A DNA stretch of 5,877 nucleotides from Candidatus Hydrogenedentota bacterium (GTDB lineage Bacteria; Hydrogenedentota; Hydrogenedentia; Hydrogenedentales; SLHB01), in contig PWNM01000391.1 of NCBI GenBank assembly GCA_003557825.1, positions 1-5,877 of the forward strand, in the 5' to 3' direction. Made by a program: the position numbers and the translations under genes. The notes under the pieces were generated by a model. The model had not been told where the DNA came from and searched no databases. It worked only from the letters and a program-made list of their open reading frames with translations. Positions 1 through 5,484 of this stretch are shown here, one piece after another. The first letter of the stretch is position 1, and each line of letters starts with the position of its first letter.

Positions 1-81
1 AAACACAGAATTGAGGATCTCGTTAAGACGCACATAAGCTTGCCGTGCGATGATCTGGCGTTCGGCTTCGAAGTTCGGCAT
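1..81 (-). CDS. N-terminal fragment of an unidentified protein (runs off the left edge)
   Basis: Only the first 27 codons lie in the window. The protein begins MPNFEAERQIIARQAYVRLN and continues EILNSVF. The ATG at 81 is preceded by AAGGA at 91-87 with a 5-nt spacer, a good ribosome-binding site, and a strong candidate promoter lies further upstream (220-248). The visible part is charged and looks helical. It has no signal peptide or membrane segment, so the protein is probably cytoplasmic. It is too short for family assignment. It lies downstream of the phosphatase gene on the same strand, but the 187-nt gap and its own promoter suggest a separate transcription unit. A longer minus-strand reading frame in another phase (211-23) overlaps this start but lacks a comparable ribosome-binding site and looks non-coding. 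Confidence 0.6.
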   Translation of the reverse strand, partial: MPNFEAERQIIARQAYVRLNEILNSVF

Positions 82-219
82 AGGATTCCTTTTCCCTTGG
101 TTTTGAACACGGAAGAACAAGTTGAGGAACGTCTAGAATATATCTCCAACATGCGGTAACGCTCCACTCTGACTCCCGAACGGATGCATGGTATCCCTTA
201 ATATTCATCAATGCTGCGG

Positions 220-248
220 ATTATACTGGCGCAGCCCTGTGAAGCCAA
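220..248 (-). promoter_or_regulatory. Candidate sigma70-type promoter for the leftmost gene
   Basis: On the minus strand, TTGGCT (248-243) and a perfect TATAAT (225-220) are separated by exactly 17 nt. The -35 matches consensus at 4 of 6 positions and the -10 at 6 of 6. Transcription would start near 213 and give a leader of about 130 nt before the ATG at 81. The site lies just past the phosphatase stop codon, so it would drive the next gene. The rest of the 82-268 gap shows only weak inverted repeats. Confidence 0.55.
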
Positions 249-268
249 ATCAAAGCATTATTCCTACA

Positions 269-1087
269 CTAAAGGGTTAGCGTCCCCAGTAACTCCGCAT
301 GAAACCTGCCGTTTGTGGCGATGACGTCATGGCGATCGCCAAACACGCGAATCTGCGAACCATCCATACGACTGACAACACCGCCGGCCTCCTCCACGAT
401 GAGCACGCTGGCCGCATAATCCCAGGGTTTGAGGCCGACATGGATATAGGCATCCGTATCAGCACAGGCCACGGAGCATAAACCGATGACCGCCGCACAA
501 TGGCAACGGATCTGACCGACTTGGCGCATCAGTTCGGAACTTACCTCGAGGGTACGAGCCCGGACATGACGGCCTCCAAAATCCACTTCGAGCCGCGCAA
601 GCTCGACGGATGGTACATCGGAGACGCGAATGAGCTGACCGTTGCGTAGGGTCCCTCCTCCGTGCTCCGCAAGAAACAGGTCATTGTCGATGGGCATCAT
701 GACACCCGAAGCGCGAATGATGCCACCCTCTACAAATGCCAGGGAAATGCCAAAGGCAGGATACATGCTCCGAACGAAGTTTTGCGTACCGTCAATGGGA
801 TCCATCACCCAAGCGCGCAATCCGACCTCTGAGGGTATGACATCGCATCCCTCTTCCTCGCCAATAAACCGGTCATGGGGAAAAGCCTCGGCAATGCGTT
901 GCTGGGCCTGTTGTTGTACCGCCACATCCACCTCAGTGACCAAGTCATTGGCATCCCGTTTGGCGCTGATATCCACCGTATGCCGTTCGCCGTAACGGGC
1001 GCGCACGTAATCGGCCAGTTCACGCAAAAGCCCCTTGATGAAGGCGGTTTCCTTGAGCGTATGCGAAGCTTGCACTGGGAGGGTCAC
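269..1087 (-). CDS. Inositol monophosphatase (SuhB/IMPase) family sugar-phosphate phosphatase
   Basis: This is a 272-residue protein of the Mg2+-dependent, Li+-sensitive phosphatase superfamily, close to the usual IMPase length of about 260-275. Numbered from the GTG at 1087, the signatures are DLVTEVD (48-54), GEEE (76-79), DPIDGT followed by QNF (96-104), and WDYAAS with VEEAGG (222-236). The expected metal ligands Glu76, Asp96, Asp99 and Asp223 are all present. It likely hydrolyses a small phosphomonoester in the cytoplasm. The family also contains histidinol-phosphate phosphatases and CysQ-type nucleotidases, so the substrate is open. The GTG at 1087 is preferred over a GTG at 1102: it has GGGAG 8 nt upstream and overlaps the thioredoxin stop as GTGA, implying translational coupling. 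An unusual cysteine group (195, 197, 204, 208) lies just before the WD motif. Confidence 0.9.
   Translation of the reverse strand: MTLPVQASHTLKETAFIKGLLRELADYVRARYGERHTVDISAKRDANDLVTEVDVAVQQQAQQRIAEAFPHDRFIGEEEGCDVIPSEVGLRAWVMDPIDGTQNFVRSMYPAFGISLAFVEGGIIRASGVMMPIDNDLFLAEHGGGTLRNGQLIRVSDVPSVELARLEVDFGGRHVRARTLEVSSELMRQVGQIRCHCAAVIGLCSVACADTDAYIHVGLKPWDYAASVLIVEEAGGVVSRMDGSQIRVFGDRHDVIATNGRFHAELLGTLTL
1084..1087 (-). other. GTGA stop/start overlap coupling thioredoxin to phosphatase
   Basis: The thioredoxin TGA stop (1086-1084) overlaps a GTG (1087-1085) that starts the phosphatase frame. GGGAG (1100-1096) lies inside the end of the thioredoxin gene with an 8-nt spacer. This arrangement is typical of translational coupling and decides the phosphatase start in favour of 1087. 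Confidence 0.65.
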
Positions 1088-1539
1088 TGAGCAGTCTCCC
1101 ACTCTGGTAAACGGCGGAGGGCTTCCTCGACATCGTCGTCGGTAATGCGGGCGGCGTAGACGGTCCCGTCACGGTTGATTAGAAAATAACACGGGAACCA
1201 CCGGACGCCCAACGCCTTTTCGGAAGCTTTGCCCATGTCTTTGGCAATGGGATATTGAATGCCTCGTTCGGTAGCGATTTCCTCCATCTTCTCCGAACCG
1301 GTAGTCGCGCAGATTCCCAATACGGTCACGCCCCGGTTGGCGTACTCCTCAGCCAAACGGTTGTTCTTGGGAATGGCGCCCAGACAGGGCTGGCACCACG
1401 TGGCCCAAAAATCGATGACAATGATACGTCCTGCGAGGTCGTCCAGGCTGGTTATTCCATTCTGCCATGCCTCAAGGGTTAACGGAGGCAGTGGTTGCCC
1501 CATAAGGTCATCATGGTTCGTTGCATCATGGTCGTTCAT
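1084..1539 (-). CDS. Cytoplasmic TlpA/ResA-like thioredoxin-fold protein
   Basis: This 151-residue protein belongs to the AhpC/TSA-TlpA-like thioredoxin group and probably acts as a thiol-disulfide oxidoreductase. The core begins after a polar N-terminus (GQPLPPLTLE, 14-23). The redox centre FWATWCQPC places the active cysteines at 49 and 52. The cis-proline region is RWFPCYFLINRDG (113-125) with Pro116. Two more cysteines occur at 77 and 117, the latter directly after the cis-proline. Most TlpA/ResA proteins are exported, but this one has neither signal peptide nor membrane anchor and should be cytoplasmic. The ATG start is well supported by GAGGAG at 1552-1547 with a 7-nt spacer. It is first in a two-gene minus-strand unit with the phosphatase. 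The upstream gap holds only a weak -10-like TATGCT (1574-1569) without a convincing -35. Confidence 0.88.
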   Translation of the reverse strand: MNDHDATNHDDLMGQPLPPLTLEAWQNGITSLDDLAGRIIVIDFWATWCQPCLGAIPKNNRLAEEYANRGVTVLGICATTGSEKMEEIATERGIQYPIAKDMGKASEKALGVRWFPCYFLINRDGTVYAARITDDDVEEALRRLPEWETAQ

Positions 1540-1646
1540 TCGGGATCTCCTCGTGAATTACGGACTACAGCATACACATTCGCCCCATCGCGCCACAAAA
1601 CCATGCCTCTTTCATGTGCCTTCCACCCCCAAAAGCGCCCCCCACA

Positions 1647-1675
1647 TTGCCTTTGGTTAAAAAGTTCGGTAGACT
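1647..1675 (+). promoter_or_regulatory. Candidate sigma70-type promoter for the phosphodiesterase gene and downstream genes
   Basis: TTGCCT (1647-1652) and TAGACT (1670-1675) are spaced by 17 nt; each matches consensus at 4 of 6 positions. Transcription would start near 1682, giving a short leader of about 26 nt that contains the strong AAGGAGG (1691-1697) before the ATG at 1708. It lies in the 168-nt divergent gap (1540-1707) between the thioredoxin and phosphodiesterase genes. Confidence 0.4.
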
Positions 1676-1707
1676 GCCCGTGGTTCAATCAAGGAGGAGA
1701 TACAAAC

Positions 1708-2673
1708 ATGCTATTGCGCTATGCCCAGATTTTTGTTGCAGGACTGTGTATTATGTTGGCGGCGACCGGATGCGCCCGTACCGTCGTACAACAGGAAACC
1801 AGAGTGAGGCCCTCTGTCATGAACACCCCGTACACCGAAGTAATTGCCCATCGTGGCGCCAGCGCCTACGCCCCCGAAAATACCCTTGCGGCTTTCCAGC
1901 TCGCAATCGACCAAGGAGCAGACTGGTTTGAACTGGACTGCTACCTCTCCAAAGACGGGGAGGTCATTGTTATCCATGATCCCACGGTGGACCGGACCAC
2001 CGACGGAACAGGCGCCATAGCGGACATGACTTTGGAGGAGTTGAAGCAACTGGACGCGGGCTCGTGGTTTGACCCGAAGTTCGCCGGCGAACGATTGCCA
2101 ACACTCGACGAGTCGCTTGAGTTGGCGAAGGGGCAGGTCGGCGTTCTCATTGAGATCAAGAACAGCGATGACGATAGCGCCTTGATGCGGGACATTCAGG
2201 AAGGTTTTGCCCATGTCCCGTCTCTCGATGAAGGCCAGTATCAGGAGCTAATGGAGCTCATCGAGGCAAGCGGTACACGAAATCTCCCCTTGACTGGGGC
2301 CGTGATTGACATCGTACGCCGCCTGGAAATGGAAGACGAGGTGGTAATCCAATCGTTTTCCTCGATTGTCTGTGCCGTCGCCTTGCACGAGGCGCCCGAA
2401 ATCACAACGGAGCTGTTGGGGGGCGGCAGCCCGGACCAACCCGAACAGTGGGAAAACTACCTCCGGATGGGGCATCTTTTCGGGGTCCATGGATTTAACC
2501 CCAACCATGGTCTGCTGACGCCGGGAAGGTTGGCCGCATTTCACGCAGCCAACAAAGCAGTATCGGTATGGACGGTGAATAACCCTGACGACATGGCCCG
2601 GTACGCCCGTTGGGGAGTAGATGGAATCATTACCGACTATCCGGATGTGTGTCTCGAAGCCTTAGGCCGGTGA
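1708..2673 (+). CDS. Lipoprotein glycerophosphodiester phosphodiesterase (GDPD/UgpQ-GlpQ family)
   Basis: This 321-residue enzyme should hydrolyse glycerophosphodiesters to glycerol 3-phosphate and an alcohol. The start at 1708 follows AAGGAGG with a 10-nt spacer; the frame stays open further upstream, but that part would overlap the divergent gene. Residues 1-21 form a lipoprotein signal with ATG-Cys ending at Cys22. Ala at +2 does not signal inner-membrane retention, so an outer-membrane or periplasm-facing lipoprotein is likely. Family motifs follow in order: AHRGASAYAPENTLAAF (47-63), GADWFELD (70-77), IHDPTVDRTTDGTG (89-102), IEIK (148-151), QSFS (215-218), WTVNN (288-292) and GVDGIITDYPD (303-313). 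His48 and His90 are the likely catalytic pair, with Glu75, Asp77 and Glu149 at expected metal positions. The 152-212 segment is longer than usual. It opens a run of four plus-strand genes. Confidence 0.92.
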   Translation: MLLRYAQIFVAGLCIMLAATGCARTVVQQETRVRPSVMNTPYTEVIAHRGASAYAPENTLAAFQLAIDQGADWFELDCYLSKDGEVIVIHDPTVDRTTDGTGAIADMTLEELKQLDAGSWFDPKFAGERLPTLDESLELAKGQVGVLIEIKNSDDDSALMRDIQEGFAHVPSLDEGQYQELMELIEASGTRNLPLTGAVIDIVRRLEMEDEVVIQSFSSIVCAVALHEAPEITTELLGGGSPDQPEQWENYLRMGHLFGVHGFNPNHGLLTPGRLAAFHAANKAVSVWTVNNPDDMARYARWGVDGIITDYPDVCLEALGR

Positions 2674-2725
2674 CCGGTATTGTCCGACAACGACTACTGG
2701 TTATCACAAAAGAAGGATGCCAGCG

Positions 2726-3559
2726 ATGAGACTGGGTGGACCCCTGTTTGAACAATGCCCCGATCCGGAATCATGGGTGAAGTCACACCAACGCGCCCAA
2801 TACCGCGCTGCCTTTTGCCCTTTGCCGCCGGATGCGGATGATGCCACGGTCAAGGCCTATGCGGATGCGGCGGCTGCGGCGGACCTGGTTATCGCCGAGG
2901 TGGGAGCTTGGAGCAACCCCCTCGGACCAGACGAAGCCGCCAGCAAAGCGGCCCTCGAACACTGTAAGCGAAGCCTCGACCTGGCGGACCGTATCGGCGC
3001 GCGGTGCTGTGTAAACATCGCCGGATCACGGGGAGAAAAATGGGACGGACCTTGCGCGGAGGATCTCACCGAAGAGACCTTCGACCTGATCGTAGAAATG
3101 ATGCGGGACATCATCGATACGGTCAAGCCCACACGCAGCTATTACACCCTCGAAACTATGCCCTGGATGATCCCGGACAGCGCGGATAGCTATGTAGCGG
3201 TGTTAAACGCTGTGGATCGCAAGGCCTTCGCCGTGCACTTCGACCCGGTGAACCTGATCAACTCGCCCCAACGGTACTTCAACACAAAAGGCGTTATTGA
3301 TGAGTTTGTGGCGAAACTTGGTCCCCACATCCGATCCTGCCATGGCAAGGACATCGCCCTACGGGATCGGCTCACCACGCACTTGGACGAAGTGCAACCG
3401 GGGTTGGGCGGTCTGGACTACGGAGCCTTTTTGCAGGCGGTGGCCGCATTGCCCGAAGACACGCCCATCATGCTCGAACATTTGACCATCGAAGAGGAAT
3501 ATGTCGAGGCGGCCAATTATGTCCGGTCTGTTGCGAAAGCCGAGGGACTAACCTTATAA
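2726..3559 (+). CDS. Xylose-isomerase-like TIM-barrel sugar (phosphate) isomerase/epimerase
   Basis: This 277-residue protein resembles the AP-endonuclease-2/xylose-isomerase-like TIM-barrel family (IolE/IolI/IolH and D-tagatose 3-epimerase relatives). It starts MRLGGPLF, an N-terminus I associate with one subgroup. Likely metal ligands sit at barrel strand ends in the family order: Glu143 (YYTLETMPW), Asp173 (HFDPVN), His206 (SCHGKD) and Glu251 (MLEH). A divalent-metal isomerase, epimerase or dehydratase of a sugar or polyol is therefore expected. No signal peptide is seen. The ATG at 2726 is chosen because AGAAGG lies 9 nt upstream; the in-frame ATG at 2717 directly abuts that site. The gene follows the phosphodiesterase after 52 nt with no clear terminator between, so cotranscription is plausible. 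The substrate cannot be inferred from the sequence. Confidence 0.85.
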   Translation: MRLGGPLFEQCPDPESWVKSHQRAQYRAAFCPLPPDADDATVKAYADAAAAADLVIAEVGAWSNPLGPDEAASKAALEHCKRSLDLADRIGARCCVNIAGSRGEKWDGPCAEDLTEETFDLIVEMMRDIIDTVKPTRSYYTLETMPWMIPDSADSYVAVLNAVDRKAFAVHFDPVNLINSPQRYFNTKGVIDEFVAKLGPHIRSCHGKDIALRDRLTTHLDEVQPGLGGLDYGAFLQAVAALPEDTPIMLEHLTIEEEYVEAANYVRSVAKAEGLTL

Positions 3560-3620
3560 CCGAGATATTCGCACAAATTGCGCTGAGCCAGGGAACGACA
3601 TCGGCGCAGTTGCATCAAAC

Positions 3621-3635
3621 AGGAGCACATCTTTG
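3621..3635 (+). promoter_or_regulatory. Ribosome-binding site defining a TTG start
   Basis: AGGAG (3621-3625) lies 7 nt before TTG (3633-3635). No ATG or GTG in the same frame offers a comparable site near the N-terminus, and the protein begun at this TTG has a family-like N-terminus, so the rare start codon is accepted. It may lower translation relative to the neighbours. Confidence 0.65.
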
Positions 3636-4403
3636 AGTGATTTAGGAAAGGCAGCCCGCTTGCACCGCATCCTCGCGGGCCACACGCGGCGCGTGGTCAC
3701 AGTTGCCGTTGACCATATGATCAACTACCCGGTGGGATTCCCCCAGGGCCTGCGCAACCTTGCTCATGTCCTTGCGCGGATAGTCGAGGGCGGCGCGGAT
3801 GCGCTAACTATGAACAAGGGCGTGGCAATGCGACTCATGAGTCCCCATGCGGGACGAATACCGCTCATCATCCAGTCAATGGCGTTACGGCCCGAAGATC
3901 CGATTTTTGCGGACACAGCGACGGTGGAGGAAGTACTCGGCTTGGGCGCGGATGCCATTGCGGTGGCTATGTTTGTCTATGGCGACGAGGAATTGGCCTA
4001 TATCAAGCATCTGTCCAAGGTGGTCCGGGAGGCCGAAGCATTTGGGCTGCCCGTTATCCCCCATATCTACCCGTTAAGCAGCGGCGATGAACGGCATACA
4101 ATTCTCCATGACCCCGAGCATATCCACTACGCGGCTCGGGTGGGTTTCGAGATGGGATCGGACATCATTAAGGTACCATATACGGGCGATGTGGCCTCCT
4201 TTCGTGACATAATCGCAGACATCCCGGCGCCGGTGGTGGCCGCGGGCGGTCCCCGGTGCGATACGTTGGATGAAGCGATGGCCATGCTGCGCGACATAGG
4301 GCAAACCGGAGCCGTGGGCGTGACCATGGGCCGGAATGTGTGGGGATTTGACGACATCCCTCAGGTGATAGGTCAGCTTAAAAAAGCCATTAACGAGGCA
4401 TAA
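3633..4403 (+). CDS. Class I aldolase of the DeoC/LacD/DhnA (LsrF-like) family
   Basis: This 256-residue (beta/alpha)8 aldolase has the usual length of the archaeal-type class I fructose-bisphosphate aldolase (DhnA), LsrF and ADH-synthase group. The probable Schiff-base lysine is Lys180 in GSDIIKVPYTGD (175-186). Asp27-His28 after the first strand and Tyr146 in PHIYP match the family's expected acid/base positions. A phosphate-binding pattern is formed by AAGGPR (203-208) and TMGRNVWG (231-238). It should act on a phosphorylated keto-sugar in the cytoplasm, cleaving it or transferring a three-carbon unit; the exact substrate is open. The region around Tyr146 lacks the tryptophan I recall two positions before this tyrosine in archaeal FBP aldolases, having His144 instead. 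The gene lies 73 nt after the TIM-barrel gene and 23 nt before the dehydrogenase, consistent with an operon. Confidence 0.85.
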   Translation: MSDLGKAARLHRILAGHTRRVVTVAVDHMINYPVGFPQGLRNLAHVLARIVEGGADALTMNKGVAMRLMSPHAGRIPLIIQSMALRPEDPIFADTATVEEVLGLGADAIAVAMFVYGDEELAYIKHLSKVVREAEAFGLPVIPHIYPLSSGDERHTILHDPEHIHYAARVGFEMGSDIIKVPYTGDVASFRDIIADIPAPVVAAGGPRCDTLDEAMAMLRDIGQTGAVGVTMGRNVWGFDDIPQVIGQLKKAINEA

Positions 4404-4426
4404 TCCAGGGCACGGAGAACCATTGC

Positions 4427-5404
4427 ATGACAGTGCGCCAGATCCACATCATTGCGCGCGAACAGGCGGCATTGGTTGACGGAGAAGCCCTTCCTCCCCT
4501 TGCGCCGAATGCCATCCGAGGCCGAACTTTGACTACGTTGATCAGCCCCGGTACGGAATTGGCCTTCAATTATCAAGGCTCGGCCTTTCCTACTGCGCCC
4601 GGGTATGCGGCGGTCTTTCTTGTTGAGGAGGTGGGATCGGGAGTCACTGCTTTCAGGCCGGGAGATCACGCCTTTTGCATCGGGCCCCATCGATCGGTTC
4701 AACAGGTTTCCGAAGCGGACGCCGTCCGGGCGCCTGAGAATCTGCTGCCGGAACAAGCGGTCATTACCCGACTGGCGGGGGTTACCATGACCACCCTAAT
4801 CACCACCAAGGCACGGCCCGGCGATAAGGTCTTGGTGACCGGAGCAGGGCCCGTGGGTTACCTCGGCGCACAGCTTTTCCAAACCAGCGGTTACGATGTC
4901 TATGTAGTTGATCCCGATGAACGACGACGGGAGATTATCCAAGCGGCGGGCGCAAAGGCCGTGTTCGCCGAGGTTCCAGTCGAAGACCCCACGCTAGCCG
5001 GCCACGTGGCCCTCGTGCTCGAGTGTTCGGGCCATGAAGACGCGGTCTTGGCTGGATCGCGTATGGTCCGCATGGGCGGCGAGGTCGTGTTGGTGGGGGT
5101 ACCCTGGAAGCAGTGCAGCGAACAGACGGCCCACGAATTGCTGCATGCTGTATTCCATCGGTATGCCGTTTTGCGAAGCGGTTGGGAATGGGAACTGCCG
5201 CTCCACGCGACCCCGCAATGTCCGCATAGCATCTATTCCGGTTTTGCTACTGCCATGCAGTGGATAGCCGAAGGTCGTATTGCCATTGGGCAACACATCC
5301 ACATGGTCAATCCGCAAGACCCGCAACCCGTGTATCAAGCCCTTCTCCAACGCACCGCACCAGGCCTATTCCAAGTGTTCGACTGGAGCGCTCTGGGACA
5401 ATAA
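4427..5404 (+). CDS. Medium-chain (zinc-type) alcohol dehydrogenase-like oxidoreductase without obvious zinc ligands
   Basis: This 325-residue MDR-superfamily protein is slightly shorter than the usual 340-360. The N-terminal GroES-like domain contains LISPGTELAF (38-47), APGYAAVFLVEEVGSGV (57-73) and RPGDHAF (77-83). The Rossmann domain carries GAGPVGYLG (139-147), with Asp162 at the end of the second strand (VYVVDPDERR), favouring NAD(H) over NADP(H). In canonical zinc dehydrogenases a Cys sits where Ser40 is and a His in the GHE motif; here these read SPGTE and APGY, and the four-cysteine structural-zinc lobe is absent. Related SPGTE-type proteins exist, including BchC-like and bi-domain oxidoreductases. 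It probably oxidises or reduces a sugar or polyol carbon. The ATG at 4427 has GGAG 9 nt upstream. It is last of the plus-strand set and is followed by a perfect palindrome. Confidence 0.85.
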   Translation: MTVRQIHIIAREQAALVDGEALPPLAPNAIRGRTLTTLISPGTELAFNYQGSAFPTAPGYAAVFLVEEVGSGVTAFRPGDHAFCIGPHRSVQQVSEADAVRAPENLLPEQAVITRLAGVTMTTLITTKARPGDKVLVTGAGPVGYLGAQLFQTSGYDVYVVDPDERRREIIQAAGAKAVFAEVPVEDPTLAGHVALVLECSGHEDAVLAGSRMVRMGGEVVLVGVPWKQCSEQTAHELLHAVFHRYAVLRSGWEWELPLHATPQCPHSIYSGFATAMQWIAEGRIAIGQHIHMVNPQDPQPVYQALLQRTAPGLFQVFDWSALGQ

Positions 5405-5423
5405 CCCGAGCCCCGTATGCTTA

Positions 5424-5457
5424 AACGCCCGTCCAGTCGGCCGACTGGACGGGCGTT
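5424..5457. terminator. Perfect 34-bp palindrome between convergent genes, likely bidirectional terminator
   Basis: AACGCCCGTCCAGTCGG (5424-5440) is followed immediately by its exact reverse complement (5441-5457). As RNA it would fold into a GC-rich stem of about 15 bp with a GGCC tetraloop. It lies 19 nt past the dehydrogenase stop and 27 nt past the stop of the convergent minus-strand gene. No clear U-tract follows on the plus strand (TTACATGC), and only TTTAAG on the minus strand, so it is not a textbook intrinsic terminator. A protein-binding site or mRNA-end stabilising hairpin is the alternative. Confidence 0.6.
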
Positions 5458-5484
5458 ACATGCAAGATGAACTTCGGCTTAATG

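Noticed and set aside
23..211. Minus-strand 62-residue reading frame overlapping the leftmost gene start
   Set aside because: It has no convincing ribosome-binding site, its composition is atypical, and it overlaps in another phase a start that has a good Shine-Dalgarno sequence. It looks like leader sequence read by chance.
642..995. Plus-strand 117-residue reading frame opposite the phosphatase
   Set aside because: It lies wholly antisense to a gene with intact catalytic motifs and has no recognisable domain or start signal.
1088..1102. GTG at 1102 as the phosphatase start
   Set aside because: No Shine-Dalgarno sequence precedes it, while the GTG at 1087 has GGGAG at 8 nt and overlaps the stop of the preceding gene.
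1569..1599. Promoter for the thioredoxin gene (TATGCT with TTGTGG upstream on the minus strand)
   Set aside because: The -35 match is poor and the spacing is 19 nt, too weak to list as a promoter.
1495..1707. Upstream extension of the phosphodiesterase frame (71 more codons)
   Set aside because: It would overlap the divergent thioredoxin start, lacks a ribosome-binding site and would bury the lipoprotein signal. The ATG at 1708 has AAGGAGG and a proper signal peptide directly after it.
1711..2214. Minus-strand 167-residue reading frame opposite the phosphodiesterase
   Set aside because: It is antisense to a clearly conserved enzyme, with no family motifs or ribosome-binding site seen.
2667..2677. 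Small palindrome CCGGTGACCGG around the phosphodiesterase stop
   Set aside because: Five-base arms with a one-base centre cannot form a terminator hairpin, and part of it is coding, so it is likely chance in GC-rich sequence.
3560..3632. Possible hairpin or promoter between the TIM-barrel and aldolase genes
   Set aside because: Only a 5-bp TGCGC/GCGCA pairing with a long loop and a lone TTGCGC without a matching -10 are present.
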